64,000 nucleotides of DNA, from positions 744,001-808,000 of the forward strand of contig NZ_FOIX01000001.1 in NCBI RefSeq assembly GCF_900109615.1, written 5' to 3'. Positions 53,821 through 63,281 of this stretch are shown in pieces; within the stretch, counting starts at the first letter, position 1; the number at the start of each line of letters is the position of its first letter. Both the position numbers and the translations under genes were made by a program. The notes beneath the pieces were generated by a model, which worked only from the letters and a program-made list of their open reading frames with translations, was not told the origin of the DNA and searched no databases. This DNA is from Kaistella antarctica (lineage in GTDB: Bacteria; Bacteroidota; Bacteroidia; Flavobacteriales; Weeksellaceae).

Positions 53821-55260
53821 ATGAAACTCCTCGCAAGATATTCGATTTATTTAGTGGCTTTACTATTTTCTGTATCGTGTCGAAATGATATTGTTAATCT
53901 GGACCCAGAAATTGTAATTCCACCAGAGGAACTTTTGCAGCAACCTTATCAAACTCCGTATCAACTTTCTGCCTCTCAAAAATACCTTTATGATATTGAA
54001 GCGGTGCCCGAAATTTCTCTCGAAATCTCCAAAGACGAATGGAATAAGATTCTTTCTTACTACGATCAAAATAAAAATAATGAAGAATATATTGTCGGCA
54101 AATTTGCTTTTAATAAATCGGGGACGCCAGAAAAATTAGATAGTATCGGCGTAAGACTACGTGGTAATACCAGTCGAAGAAGGCCTGAAGGTTTCGCGGG
54201 ACAGTCTCATAATTCTTCCAATCCAGATTGGAAACATGCTAGTTTTACCGTCAACTTTAAGAAATTTCGCAAGACTCAAAAATTTCACGATTCAGAAAAA
54301 CTAATTTTAAAATGGTTCAAAGACGATCCCAATTACGTTCGCGAAGTTTATTCCTATGATTTGTTTGAAAGGTTCGGCGTTTGGACGGCGCCACAATCCA
54401 GTTATTGTAAACTGACCATCAAAGTTACAGGCGATGAAAAACCAGCTTATTTTGGAGTTTATCAAATGATTGAACCTGTTGACGATACTTATTTGGCCAA
54501 TCGAAATTCTTTCTATAAAAGCAATGCTGGAAATTTATGGAAGGCAAGTTACGGCGCAGATCTCAAGAACACTTCAACTTCGCCAGATCGCATGGGAATT
54601 GAGAATGTAACTTTAACGTCAAACTATTCGCCGATCTATGATTATAAAGGAAAGAAAGGAAATCTGGAATCATCAAAAGCCCAACTGGTGGATTTCATCA
54701 CGCAAATCAATTCCAAATCTGGTGCAGAGCTTCAAACTTACATTGATTCAAAAATGGATGTTAATCTTTTTTTGAAAACCTATGCCGTAAATGTTACGCT
54801 CGGCATGTGGGATGATTACTGGAACAATAAAAATAATTTTTACTTTTATTTCGACTCCGATAACAAGTTTTATTTCATTCCTTACGATTACGACAACACT
54901 TTAGGGACGTCGTTTGAAATGGGAGATTCGGGAACGCAGAATCCATTAGAATGGGGGAAAACCGCCACCAACCCGTTGGTCTCGAAAATCTTAAGCATTC
55001 CAGCATATAGAAACCAGTATATTAAATATTTGAATGATCTGATCGATAGGAAGTATGATTTATTCTACAGCACTTACAGTCAGGAAAGAATTCTAAAATG
55101 GCGAGGTAAAATCTCCAATAATATTTCTAATGATACGGGCGAAGATATGATCATTTCAGATATGCCAGCAAACTGGGGAAACCAGGCACGATATCGATTA
55201 CTTAGCAATGATCAAAATAATTTTTTTACAGTAAAAGCCAATTCAATTCCCAAAAATTAA
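53821..55260 (+). CDS. CotH kinase-family lipoprotein
   Basis: The 479-residue product has a lipoprotein signal (MKLLARYSIYLVALLFSVSC). It matches the CotH family, kinase-fold proteins of which some phosphorylate extracellular proteins. Typical segments are DSIGVRLRGNTSRRRPEGF, ILKWFKDDPNYVREVYSYDL, PAYFGVYQMIEPVDD and FYFIPYDYDNTLGTSF, where the paired Asp residues would bind metal. The length fits. Its substrate here is unknown. A TAAATTTG box lies at 53799-53806. The 291-base spacer to rplM holds no gene. Confidence 0.88.
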   Translation: MKLLARYSIYLVALLFSVSCRNDIVNLDPEIVIPPEELLQQPYQTPYQLSASQKYLYDIEAVPEISLEISKDEWNKILSYYDQNKNNEEYIVGKFAFNKSGTPEKLDSIGVRLRGNTSRRRPEGFAGQSHNSSNPDWKHASFTVNFKKFRKTQKFHDSEKLILKWFKDDPNYVREVYSYDLFERFGVWTAPQSSYCKLTIKVTGDEKPAYFGVYQMIEPVDDTYLANRNSFYKSNAGNLWKASYGADLKNTSTSPDRMGIENVTLTSNYSPIYDYKGKKGNLESSKAQLVDFITQINSKSGAELQTYIDSKMDVNLFLKTYAVNVTLGMWDDYWNNKNNFYFYFDSDNKFYFIPYDYDNTLGTSFEMGDSGTQNPLEWGKTATNPLVSKILSIPAYRNQYIKYLNDLIDRKYDLFYSTYSQERILKWRGKISNNISNDTGEDMIISDMPANWGNQARYRLLSNDQNNFFTVKANSIPKN

Positions 55261-55286
55261 GTTGAGATTTCATCGTTTAAAAATTC

Positions 55287-55619
55287 TTATTTTCTCAGCG
55301 ATTTCGTTTTTCTAAAACTAGCAAAAACATAATACGCCACGAAGACCATTGAGAATTTAATGAGGGAGGGAACGGCTAATTCCATATTGAACACCAATAA
55401 ACCAATTACAATTAAAACTGCCATTGCCACAAAGGAATACATTAGTTTCTGTGGAAGTGCAAATTTCTCATCATCTAAAAAATAGGCTGTTCCCCAAGCC
55501 AAACCAAAAGCAAAGCCATAATACAAATCAAGTTTCCAGCCTTGGCTTCCCAATAAAAAGTAGTTTAATAAAAAACTGATACCGGTTCCAGCGAATAAAT
55601 AGAGTAGAGACTTTTGCAT
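55287..55619 (-). CDS. Small four-helix membrane protein
   Basis: The 110-residue product has hydrophobic helices at about 3-23, 30-47, 60-80 and 85-102 and a basic tail (FRKTKSLRK). No family or catalytic residue was recognised. It is convergent with the CotH-family gene (27 bases between stops) and divergent from icmF. Confidence 0.7.
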   Translation of the reverse strand: MQKSLLYLFAGTGISFLLNYFLLGSQGWKLDLYYGFAFGLAWGTAYFLDDEKFALPQKLMYSFVAMAVLIVIGLLVFNMELAVPSLIKFSMVFVAYYVFASFRKTKSLRK

Positions 55620-55761
55620 GGCTAAATTATTTTTGCAAAACTAACCTTTTTAAAGTTTCACCAATTACTAAAGGGCAACGATAACGTCCTCGCTTTTTGC
55701 GCATCGCATCTTTCTATTGAGTCGATATCCTTTTTCGGTTTCCATATTTTAGAGAAAACCT

Positions 55762-55769
55762 TATCTTTG
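55762..55769 (+). promoter_or_regulatory. -7 box for icmF
   Basis: TATCTTTG matches TAnnTTTG, 20 bases before the ATG. No TTG at the expected distance. Confidence 0.5.
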
Positions 55770-55789
55770 GAACAATCGAAAATTCAATT

Positions 55790-58700
55790 ATGGAATCTCA
55801 AAAATATACGCCCAAAAATAAAGTAAGAGTCGTAACCGCCGCTTCATTATTTGATGGTCACGACGCTGCAATTAATATCATGCGAAGAATGATTCAGGCA
55901 ACTGGTGCTGAAGTTATTCATCTCGGTCATGATAAATCTGCCGAAGAAGTGGTTGATTGCGCTATTCAGGAAGATGCAAATGCGATTGCCTTAACTTCTT
56001 ATCAAGGTGGTCACAACGAATATTTTAGATATATCTATGATCTGCTCCGCGAAAAAGGAGCGCCTCAAATTAAGATTTTTGGTGGTGGCGGTGGCGTAAT
56101 TCTACCAGAAGAAATTCGAGAGTTAATGGAATACGGCATCGACCGAATCTATTCGCCAGATGACGGACGTGAAATGGGGTTGCAAGGAATGATCAATGAT
56201 CTGGTTCAAAAATCTGATTTTTCCACCGGAGAACATGTTCAAGTTTCAGATTTAGACAAGATTAAATTTGAGGATTCTAAATCCATCGCAGAAGTTATTT
56301 CCGCCGTAGAAAATTTCTCTGATGAAAAACAAGATTTAATAAAAGCCATTGACGAAAAAGCAAAAGATTCCAAAATTCCAATTATCGGAATTACGGGAAC
56401 TGGTGGCGCCGGGAAATCGTCCTTAACCGATGAATTGGTTCGTCGTTTTTTACGGTCAAATCCAGATCAGAAAATCGCTATTGTTTCCGTCGATCCTAGT
56501 AAAAAGAAAACCGGTGGAGCACTTTTAGGCGATAGAATAAGAATGAATTCCATCAATGATGCGCGTGTTTATATGCGTTCGATGGCAACTCGGGAACATA
56601 ATGTTTCGGTTTCGCCTTACATTCATTCTGCTTTAAATATTTTAAAATTAGCAGAACCAAATGTGATTATTTTGGAGACTTCCGGAATCGGACAGTCGGG
56701 TTCTGAAATTACAGATATTGCAGACATTTCGATGTACGTGATGACGCCAGAATATGGCGCTTCAACCCAATTGGAAAAAATCGACATGCTGGATTTTGCC
56801 GACTTGATTGCTTTAAATAAATCAGACAAACGAGGAGCTTTAGATGCCTTGCAAGCTGTTCGGAAAACTTATCAACGAAATCACGTTGCATTTGATCAGC
56901 CTTTAGATGCGATGCCTGTTTTTGCGACCAAAGCGAGTCAGTTCAACGATTACGGAATGACGGAATTGTATAACGCATTGATTCAAAAAGTAAATGAAAA
57001 GTTTGCAGACATGAATCTTCAAGAATTTGTCGAGCAAAACGTTTCTGAAGATACCACCGTGATACCGCCAAAACGCGTTCGTTATCTTTCTGAAATTGTA
57101 GAATCGAATCACGCTTATGATAAAGAGGTGGAGCAGCAAGCACTCATCGCCAAGAGAATGTATCTTTTAGAAGGCGCTCGAGTTCTGATCACCGACGATC
57201 AACATACCGTGGATAAATTAGAAAAGGTCTTCCTTAAAACGAAGAAAGAATTGTCTGAAGAGAATATTGCTTTCTTGAAAGGATGGCATAATTTCAAAGA
57301 AGAAATGGCTGGAGATGCTTATTCTTATTTTGTTCGTGGAAAAGAAATTAAAGTAGAAACAAAATACGAATCTCTTTCTCATTTAAAAATTCCAAAACTA
57401 TCTCTACCCAAATTTCAGGATTGGGGCGATTTGCTGCGTTGGAAAGGTCAGGAAAATGTTCCTGGACAATTTCCGTACACGGCGGGTTTATTTCCTTTTA
57501 AAAGAACGGGTGAAGATCCGACCAGAATGTTCGCCGGTGAAGGTGGACCAGAAAGAACCAACCGTAGATTTCATTATGTGTCTGCAGATATGGATGCGAA
57601 AAGATTATCTACCGCTTTTGACTCGGTGACTTTATATGGTCAGGATCCTGGTTTTCCACCCGATGTTTTTGGGAAGATTGGTAATGCTGGAGTTTCAATT
57701 GCAACTTTAGATGATGCTAAAAAATTATATTCTGGTTTTGATTTGGTGAATGCCATGACTTCGGTTTCCATGACCATTAATGGACCTGCGCCAATGATCT
57801 TAGCCTTTTTCATGAATGCTGCCATTGATCAGAATGTTGAGAAATATTTAACGGAGAATAATCTTTGGGAAGCTGTTGAAGCAAAATTAAAAGCCAAGTT
57901 CGATGATCAAGGTTTGAAAAGACCAGGTTATGAAGGCGACCTTCCAAAAGGAAATAATGGTTTAGGTTTAAAATTACTAGGAATCACCGGTGACGAAGTT
58001 ATAGATGCTGAAACTTATAATAGAATTAAAGCAGAAACCATCGCGACAGTTCGTGGGACCGTTCAGGCAGACATTTTAAAAGAAGACCAAGCGCAAAACA
58101 CGTGTATTTTCTCGACTGAATTTGCGTTGAGATTAATGGGAGATGTTCAGCAATATTTCATTGACCAAAAAGTTAGAAATTTTTATTCAGTTTCTATTTC
58201 CGGATATCACATTGCAGAAGCCGGTGCAAATCCGATTTCGCAGTTGGCATTTACCTTGGCAAATGGATTCACGTATGTTGAATACTATTTGAGTCGCGGA
58301 ATGGATATCAATGATTTCGCTCCGAATTTATCCTTCTTTTTCTCGAATGGATTGGATCCGGAATATGCGGTAATCGGACGTGTTGCCCGTCGTATTTGGT
58401 CGAAAGCCATGAAGTTGAAATACCAAGCCAACGAAAGAAGTCAGATGTTGAAATACCACATTCAAACATCTGGAAGATCTTTGCACGCGCAGGAAATTGA
58501 TTTTAATGATATCAGAACAACTTTGCAAGCCTTGTATGCGATTTACGATAACTGTAACTCATTGCACACCAATGCTTATGACGAGGCAATCACCACTCCG
58601 ACTGAAGATTCAGTTCGTAGAGCCATGGCAATTCAGTTGATTATCAATAAAGAATTAGGTTTAGCGAAAAACGAAAATCCGCTGCAAGGTTCCTTTATTA

Positions 58701-59152
58701 TTGAAGAATTAACAGACTTAGTGGAAGAAGCAGTTTACACCGAATTCGACCGAATCACCGAAAGAGGCGGAGTTCTTGGTGCCATGGAAACGATGTACCA
58801 ACGATCCAAAATCCAAGAAGAAAGTATGCATTACGAAATGTTGAAACATACGGGAGAGTTTCCGATAATCGGCGTAAATACGTTCTTAGGAAAAGACGGT
58901 TCACCAACTGTTTTACCACGAGAAGTAATTCGTTCAACGGAAGAAGAAAAACAATTACAGATTCAGAATTTAGAAAACTTCCAAAAATCTCATGCTGATA
59001 AACGCGAAGAAATTTTAAATGATTTACAAATCGCCGCCATCAATCAAGAAAACCTTTTTGAAAAAATGATGGAAGCGGTGAAGTATTGTTCACTGGGACA
59101 GATTACCAATGCATTATTTGAAGTTGGTGGGATGTACAGAAGGAATATGTAA
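55790..59152 (+). CDS. icmF: Fused acyl-CoA mutase IcmF (B12-binding, G-protein chaperone and mutase)
   Basis: IcmF rearranges isobutyryl-CoA and n-butyryl-CoA (some forms isovaleryl/pivalyl-CoA) with adenosylcobalamin. The 1120 residues include a B12 domain (about 12-145) with [10 protein letters not shown] (His24 as the cobalt ligand), a MeaB-like G domain with the P-loop [20 protein letters not shown] (about 200) and LNKSD, and the mutase barrel from about 555, with [17 protein letters not shown] and [23 protein letters not shown] in place of the methylmalonyl mutase Tyr region supports IcmF. The order (B12, G, mutase) is that of IcmF, not of the mutA/mutB type. Confidence 0.93.
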   Translation: MESQKYTPKNKVRVVTAASLFDGHDAAINIMRRMIQATGAEVIHLGHDKSAEEVVDCAIQEDANAIALTSYQGGHNEYFRYIYDLLREKGAPQIKIFGGGGGVILPEEIRELMEYGIDRIYSPDDGREMGLQGMINDLVQKSDFSTGEHVQVSDLDKIKFEDSKSIAEVISAVENFSDEKQDLIKAIDEKAKDSKIPIIGITGTGGAGKSSLTDELVRRFLRSNPDQKIAIVSVDPSKKKTGGALLGDRIRMNSINDARVYMRSMATREHNVSVSPYIHSALNILKLAEPNVIILETSGIGQSGSEITDIADISMYVMTPEYGASTQLEKIDMLDFADLIALNKSDKRGALDALQAVRKTYQRNHVAFDQPLDAMPVFATKASQFNDYGMTELYNALIQKVNEKFADMNLQEFVEQNVSEDTTVIPPKRVRYLSEIVESNHAYDKEVEQQALIAKRMYLLEGARVLITDDQHTVDKLEKVFLKTKKELSEENIAFLKGWHNFKEEMAGDAYSYFVRGKEIKVETKYESLSHLKIPKLSLPKFQDWGDLLRWKGQENVPGQFPYTAGLFPFKRTGEDPTRMFAGEGGPERTNRRFHYVSADMDAKRLSTAFDSVTLYGQDPGFPPDVFGKIGNAGVSIATLDDAKKLYSGFDLVNAMTSVSMTINGPAPMILAFFMNAAIDQNVEKYLTENNLWEAVEAKLKAKFDDQGLKRPGYEGDLPKGNNGLGLKLLGITGDEVIDAETYNRIKAETIATVRGTVQADILKEDQAQNTCIFSTEFALRLMGDVQQYFIDQKVRNFYSVSISGYHIAEAGANPISQLAFTLANGFTYVEYYLSRGMDINDFAPNLSFFFSNGLDPEYAVIGRVARRIWSKAMKLKYQANERSQMLKYHIQTSGRSLHAQEIDFNDIRTTLQALYAIYDNCNSLHTNAYDEAITTPTEDSVRRAMAIQLIINKELGLAKNENPLQGSFIIEELTDLVEEAVYTEFDRITERGGVLGAMETMYQRSKIQEESMHYEMLKHTGEFPIIGVNTFLGKDGSPTVLPREVIRSTEEEKQLQIQNLENFQKSHADKREEILNDLQIAAINQENLFEKMMEAVKYCSLGQITNALFEVGGMYRRNM

Positions 59153-59182
59153 TGAAGTTATTTGAGTCATAAATAGTTACCA

Positions 59183-59213
59183 ACCGTGTCAAGGTTTTAA
59201 ACCTTGACACGGT
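59183..59213. repeat. 31-base palindrome, copy 1
   Basis: ACCGTGTCAAGG and CCTTGACACGGT flank TTTTAAA, with T following, so it also acts as a terminator for icmF. It is the exact reverse complement of the copy at 59816; both are preceded by TTACCA or TACCA. Confidence 0.85.
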
Positions 59214-59230
59214 TTTTGATAAATCGAAAT

Positions 59231-59791
59231 ATGAAAAACATTCTTTTATTCTTAAGTTTTATTCTTCTGACTTCATGTGGAGGCAGAGATGATGAACCTA
59301 CTAAGGAAACCAACTCAAGTGGTTCTTTTACAGCTAAAATCGAAGGGGTCCAAAAGTCAGTTAAAAATAATGGCAATTCACATTATGTAAAATGGAAAAA
59401 AGGCAAGGATGATCGGAATGGATCTTTTTATCAATTAAGTGTTTATGGAGCCGATGAGGGATTTTATTTCGATTATATTATTTATGACGAAAATATTCAA
59501 GTAGGTAAAGAATATATTTATCAGCATTCCAGTGATTTTGCTAATCTTCATTATGAAATTAAGTACTCTGAAACTTGTAGTGGGCCTTGCGCATCGCATT
59601 GGGGAACGTCGAATGAATTTTATGGAACGCCATCTGGCAAAATTACATTTACTTCTTTTGATGGAAAAAGGATGAGTGGAACATTAGAAGCAAAAGTTAA
59701 TCACCAATATTTTGGTATGAAAGAAGATCAAACCCGAACTATTGCAGAAGGTAAATTTGTGAATGCAGAAAAGGAATTTGGGAGTTTGTAG
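59231..59791 (+). CDS. DUF6252-like small lipoprotein
   Basis: From the ATG at 59231 the 186-residue product starts with a lipoprotein signal (MKNILLFLSFILLTSC), then GGRDDEPTKETNSSG. The rest is beta-rich (GSFTAKIEGVQKSVK at about residue 35, GKITFTSFDGKRMSGTLEAK near 145), as in DUF6252-like sandwich lipoproteins. Two Cys in ETCSGPCASH may pair or bind metal. I take the ATG with the signal peptide, not the frame opening at 59204. It lies exactly between two palindromes. Confidence 0.72.
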   Translation: MKNILLFLSFILLTSCGGRDDEPTKETNSSGSFTAKIEGVQKSVKNNGNSHYVKWKKGKDDRNGSFYQLSVYGADEGFYFDYIIYDENIQVGKEYIYQHSSDFANLHYEIKYSETCSGPCASHWGTSNEFYGTPSGKITFTSFDGKRMSGTLEAKVNHQYFGMKEDQTRTIAEGKFVNAEKEFGSL

Positions 59792-59815
59792 ACTATTCTA
59801 TTTAATGATTTACCA

Positions 59816-59846
59816 ACCGTGTCAAGGTTTAAAACCTTGACACGGT
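59816..59846. repeat. 31-base palindrome, copy 2
   Basis: ACCGTGTCAAGG and CCTTGACACGGT flank TTTAAAA, followed by a run of T. It is the exact reverse complement of the copy at 59183, and can act as a terminator for the lipoprotein gene. Confidence 0.85.
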
Positions 59847-59961
59847 TTTTTTTAGGGATTTTTTGAATGATGTTAAAATACGTTAAATCAAATAATTACC
59901 ACGATTTTCTTAAAATCATTTTTTATCTTTATTTCCTAATCTTTTAATTAAATAGAAAATT

Positions 59962-60069
59962 ATGGAAAATAATAATTGTACCTGCAACTGCGAGAGCTGC
60001 AAATCGGGTGACTGTAAAAAATGTACTTGTATCAATTGCACTTGCAAAGGTTGCACCTGTGATAAGTAA
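59962..60069 (+). CDS. Cysteine-rich metallothionein-like peptide
   Basis: A 35-residue frame (MENNNCTCNCESCKSGDCKK, then CTCINCTCKG and CTCDK, stop TAA at 60067-60069) contains 11 cysteines in CxC and CxxC spacing, with no aromatic residue. It begins with Glu/Asn and ends with Asp-Lys. This is the composition of a bacterial metallothionein, which would bind Zn, Cd or Cu through thiolates in the cytosol. It has its own terminator and a TATCTTTA near-match to the -7 box at 59924-59931, supporting it as a real gene. Family membership and the metal are inferred. Confidence 0.75.
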   Translation: MENNNCTCNCESCKSGDCKKCTCINCTCKGCTCDK

Positions 60070-60099
60070 GTCACGTAGACAAAAGCAATAATTAATAAC

Positions 60100-60140
60100 T
60101 AAAACCATCAATGCTTCTAAGGTTTTGATGGTTTTTTTTT
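60100..60140 (+). terminator. Terminator after the cysteine-rich peptide gene
   Basis: AAAACCATCAA and TTTTGATGGTTTT form a long stem around a 10-base loop, ending in a T-run. Confidence 0.85.
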
Positions 60141-60182
60141 GAAATTTTATAAAAAATATTAAATCAATAAAACCTAAATCAA

Positions 60183-60581
60183 ATGAATATTACCTTATCA
60201 CAAGCTGAACAATTAATTTCAGCAGCAAAAGAAAAAGCAGTATCAATCGATTGCAAAATGAACATTGCTGTTGTAGATGCTGGCGCCAATCTAGTTGCCT
60301 TCGCCCGAATGGATGGCGCTTGGTTGGGCTCGTTAGACATTTCCATCAAGAAAGCAAAAACAGCCAGATTCTTCGATATGAATTCTGGTGAAATCGGAAA
60401 ACTTTCTCAACCCGGCGAATCGCTTTATAACATCGAACATTCTAACGGTGGATTAATCACTTTCCCAGGCGGAGTTTTAGTGAAAAATTCCGATGGGGAA
60501 ATTATTGGTGCAATTGGCGTAAGTGGAAACGCTGTGGAAAATGACCACGCCGTAGCAGAAGCTGGAGCAGCGGCCTTATAA
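60183..60581 (+). CDS. GlcG/HbpS-family protein
   Basis: The 132-residue product matches the GlcG/HbpS fold (DUF336), small cytosolic or exported proteins of which some bind heme or act in sensing. It has [58 protein letters not shown] and [15 protein letters not shown]. No signal peptide is visible. The length is typical. Its place after the metallothionein-like gene may be coincidental. Confidence 0.88.
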   Translation: MNITLSQAEQLISAAKEKAVSIDCKMNIAVVDAGANLVAFARMDGAWLGSLDISIKKAKTARFFDMNSGEIGKLSQPGESLYNIEHSNGGLITFPGGVLVKNSDGEIIGAIGVSGNAVENDHAVAEAGAAAL

Positions 60582-60604
60582 TTTGTTATCAAGCAGTCAA
60601 TTAA

Positions 60605-60637
60605 GGATTTCTCAAGTTTTGAGAGATCTTTTTTTTG
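60605..60637 (+). terminator. Terminator after the GlcG/HbpS-family gene
   Basis: GATTTCTCAA pairs with TTGAGAGATC (imperfect) around GTT, followed by nine T. Confidence 0.8.
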
Positions 60638-60684
60638 TTTCTAGCGTATCTGGTTTTAAAGCGGGTCGTTTATTTTTCATTCTT

Positions 60685-60692
60685 TATATTTG
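60685..60692 (+). promoter_or_regulatory. -7 box for the serine hydrolase gene
   Basis: TATATTTG matches TAnnTTTG, 17 bases before the chosen ATG, which supports that start over one at 60635. No TTG upstream. Confidence 0.5.
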
Positions 60693-60709
60693 ACAAAAAG
60701 CCTTTACTT

Positions 60710-61849
60710 ATGAATTTTAAATCTCTTTTCTTCTTCTTAATTTTAGCGACCACATTTTCCTGCAAATCTGAAGCAGAAAAAATTGTTGACCAAACTTCTA
60801 CTCGAAATGCCTTAATAGATTCTACTATCAATCAATTTCAAAAAAAATTATTGACGCAACAAATCGATTCGGTTTTTTCAAAATATCAATTTAATGGTTC
60901 CGTAGCTGTTCTTAAAAATGATGAAATACTTTACCAAAAAGATAGTGGCTTTGAAGATTTTAAACAAAAGAAAAAACTAGACAGCAGTTCAGTATTTGCA
61001 ATCGCTTCGGTGAGTAAACAGTTTACCGCCGTTTTGATTTTGCTGCAGGAAGATTCAGGAAAATTAACTACAGAAGATCAAGTTTCAAAATACTTAAATA
61101 CTTTTCAAACCAATCAGTTTAAAAATATTTCTATTAAAGAATTATTGAATCACACGTCAGGAATTAGTGATTATGGAGACGGCTTATTGTCAGAACCTGG
61201 AAAGGAATTTCATTATTCCAATAAAGGATATCGGCTGCTGGGAGAAATCATCGAAAAGGTATCCGGAAAATCTTATGATGAAAATGTGAAAGAACTCTTT
61301 TCGAAAGCTGGGATGCAAAATTCTTCTACCGCTAATTCGTTTCAAGGAAGTAGGTTGGCCAGCGCTTTTACAGGTGATGCTAAAAGTTATCATGAAGTGG
61401 AAAATATGCCGAAAAGGCTTGCCAACAAATCCATTAGCGTACCTGCTGGCGGAATTCTGTCGACGGTTAATGATTTGCATCGCTGGAATACGGCGCTTTA
61501 TGGAGGAGTCATTTTAAAGCCTGAATCTTTAAATAAGTTGATGGAAAAATCTTCTAATCGAAATCATCAGATTTTAGGTAAAATGGGTTACGGTTTAGGT
61601 TTGATGACCAATGTTGGAAAACCGCTTGCTTACTTCCATACTGGTTATGTGAAAGGGGCGCCGTCGCTTTTAATTTATTACCCTGAGAGTCAAACCTCCG
61701 CAATAATTTTATCGAATATCGCTGATGAAGTAAAAGGAAAAAATGCGATTTTCAATCCTCATAAAGAAGTGAAACAAATTACCGATGTGATTCAAAATAC
61801 GGTCATTGATTTGCGGAAAGACATGATAGAAGCGCCTTTGCCGGAATGA
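60710..61849 (+). CDS. Beta-lactamase-class-C-like serine hydrolase lipoprotein
   Basis: From the ATG at 60710 the 379-residue product has a lipoprotein signal (FFFLILATTFSC). The fold is that of class C beta-lactamases and DD-peptidases. Ser100-x-x-Lys103 reads ASVSKQFTA, the second motif is HYSNKGY (Tyr169), and the third is HTGYVKG, with His in place of Lys in KTG. ELLNHTSGISDYGDGLL is also typical. It may cleave peptidoglycan peptides or esters; the substrate is unknown. A frame opening at 60635 is rejected, because the signal peptide begins at this ATG. Confidence 0.88.
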   Translation: MNFKSLFFFLILATTFSCKSEAEKIVDQTSTRNALIDSTINQFQKKLLTQQIDSVFSKYQFNGSVAVLKNDEILYQKDSGFEDFKQKKKLDSSSVFAIASVSKQFTAVLILLQEDSGKLTTEDQVSKYLNTFQTNQFKNISIKELLNHTSGISDYGDGLLSEPGKEFHYSNKGYRLLGEIIEKVSGKSYDENVKELFSKAGMQNSSTANSFQGSRLASAFTGDAKSYHEVENMPKRLANKSISVPAGGILSTVNDLHRWNTALYGGVILKPESLNKLMEKSSNRNHQILGKMGYGLGLMTNVGKPLAYFHTGYVKGAPSLLIYYPESQTSAIILSNIADEVKGKNAIFNPHKEVKQITDVIQNTVIDLRKDMIEAPLPE

Positions 61850-61869
61850 GCGTGAATATTTTAGCTAAG

Positions 61870-61910
61870 AAAAATCCGACTCACTTCTGAATCGGATTGC
61901 TATAAAAATT
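61870..61910. terminator. Terminator between the serine hydrolase and the M64 protease
   Basis: AATCCGA and TCGGATT form a stem with a 12-base loop, between two converging genes. The T/A runs are short, so strength is uncertain. Confidence 0.6.
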
Positions 61911-61917
61911 TTATGAT

Positions 61918-63279
61918 CTATTCTTTAATAATTTTTTGAGTCAGGATCAAAGTTTTATTTTCATAGACTTTAATGATATATGACTGTGGTAGTAAACCTT
62001 CGACATTTACCGAAACTTCGTTAGCAGATAAATTTTGAACGCGTGGGCTTTTTAAGTTTCTACCTGAGGCATCGTAAATTTCTACGGTGATATTCTTCAA
62101 GTTTTTAGTTTCATCCTTAATAAAAATTTGTGACTTTGCAGGATTTGGATATACTTGGAAATTTCTCTGCGAAGCATTTATATCAACAACGGCGAGCGTT
62201 TTAGTCACGCTCCAACTAATGGTAGAAACGTGTAGATTCTCATGATTATCAACTTTTAATAAAGTGTTTTTGTCAACGACCGTAAAGAGAACGGTATTCA
62301 CTCCATTGATGAAATCGCTTGGAGACAAGGTTGCAACATTAGAAGTTTCGCTGATAGCAGTTCCATTCACAGACCAAGTATTTGCCAGCGTATTTGGAAC
62401 GGGCAGGATTTCATTAACAGAGAAAGTGATTGGTCCGGTAAGATTGATCGCAGAAGAATTGGTTGGGGTAAAAGAATCAATGGGGTTTTGCAAAGTATGA
62501 ACGCGCTCTACCAACTGTTGTTTGCAAACAGAACAAAATTCACGATCCAAAAAACGCATTTCGCAATTTTGATGAGGTCGGAACCAAGTTGGGCTTTCGG
62601 TGTACGGAAAAATACCGACGTTATTAATACCAATCCAGTTCTTCCATTTGTTCGTTGCGGCATTATTGTTCTTCGTCTTATTTGGAGATTCTCCAGTCCC
62701 AGAAAACCAGTATTCATCGGCTAACTTTCCAAAAGAATGTCCTAGCTCATGCACCACAATTTCAGATGCTGAAGGATGATTTGACACAAAGGCGTACGTT
62801 CCACCGCAACCACCATATTCAGGGGAATTACCTAAAACAAAAGCGATATCGAAGTCAGGTACGTTGCTTGCCAAAACACTTGATACGACATTGGTGGTAT
62901 TCGAATAAACGCAGCGATGGACACCGACGTCGAAGGTAGTTCCTAAAAAGTTATTAGGATTGCTTACCGCAAAAACCGGCTCTGTAACATCTGTCGCAGT
63001 TCCGGGATGCTTTACGCCTGATTCGGCGGAGATCACTTTAACCGCATAAACATTAAAATAATTTTTATACTGGTTAAAAGGTGATTTATTAAATAAGTAA
63101 TCTACTAAATTACTAGCATCTGCTACGAAATCTGCTTGTTGCCCAGCAGTAAATCCGTCGCCCAAAATAACCATATTGATTCTTTTGTCTCTTGGTCCAT
63201 TTTCTAAGATTGGAACGGTTTCAAAAACTTGTGAAAAGCACAATTGGCTTATCATTAAAAGAAGTAGAATTTTTTTCAT
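61918..63279 (-). CDS. M64-type secreted metalloprotease with T9SS sorting domain
   Basis: The 453-residue product has a signal peptide (MKKILLLLMISQLCFS). It matches the M64 (IgA-peptidase-like) family: INMVILGDGFTAGQQADFVA near residue 34 and HELGHSFGKLADEY at 177-190, giving zinc-binding His177 and His181 with catalytic Glu178. An Ig-like part precedes a type A T9SS sorting domain (FQVYPNPAKSQIFIKDETKN to ILTQKIIKE). It would be secreted and processed by T9SS. The substrate is unknown. The lipoprotein gene precedes it by 2 bases on this strand. Confidence 0.92.
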   Translation of the reverse strand: MKKILLLLMISQLCFSQVFETVPILENGPRDKRINMVILGDGFTAGQQADFVADASNLVDYLFNKSPFNQYKNYFNVYAVKVISAESGVKHPGTATDVTEPVFAVSNPNNFLGTTFDVGVHRCVYSNTTNVVSSVLASNVPDFDIAFVLGNSPEYGGCGGTYAFVSNHPSASEIVVHELGHSFGKLADEYWFSGTGESPNKTKNNNAATNKWKNWIGINNVGIFPYTESPTWFRPHQNCEMRFLDREFCSVCKQQLVERVHTLQNPIDSFTPTNSSAINLTGPITFSVNEILPVPNTLANTWSVNGTAISETSNVATLSPSDFINGVNTVLFTVVDKNTLLKVDNHENLHVSTISWSVTKTLAVVDINASQRNFQVYPNPAKSQIFIKDETKNLKNITVEIYDASGRNLKSPRVQNLSANEVSVNVEGLLPQSYIIKVYENKTLILTQKIIKE

Positions 63280-63281
63280 GT

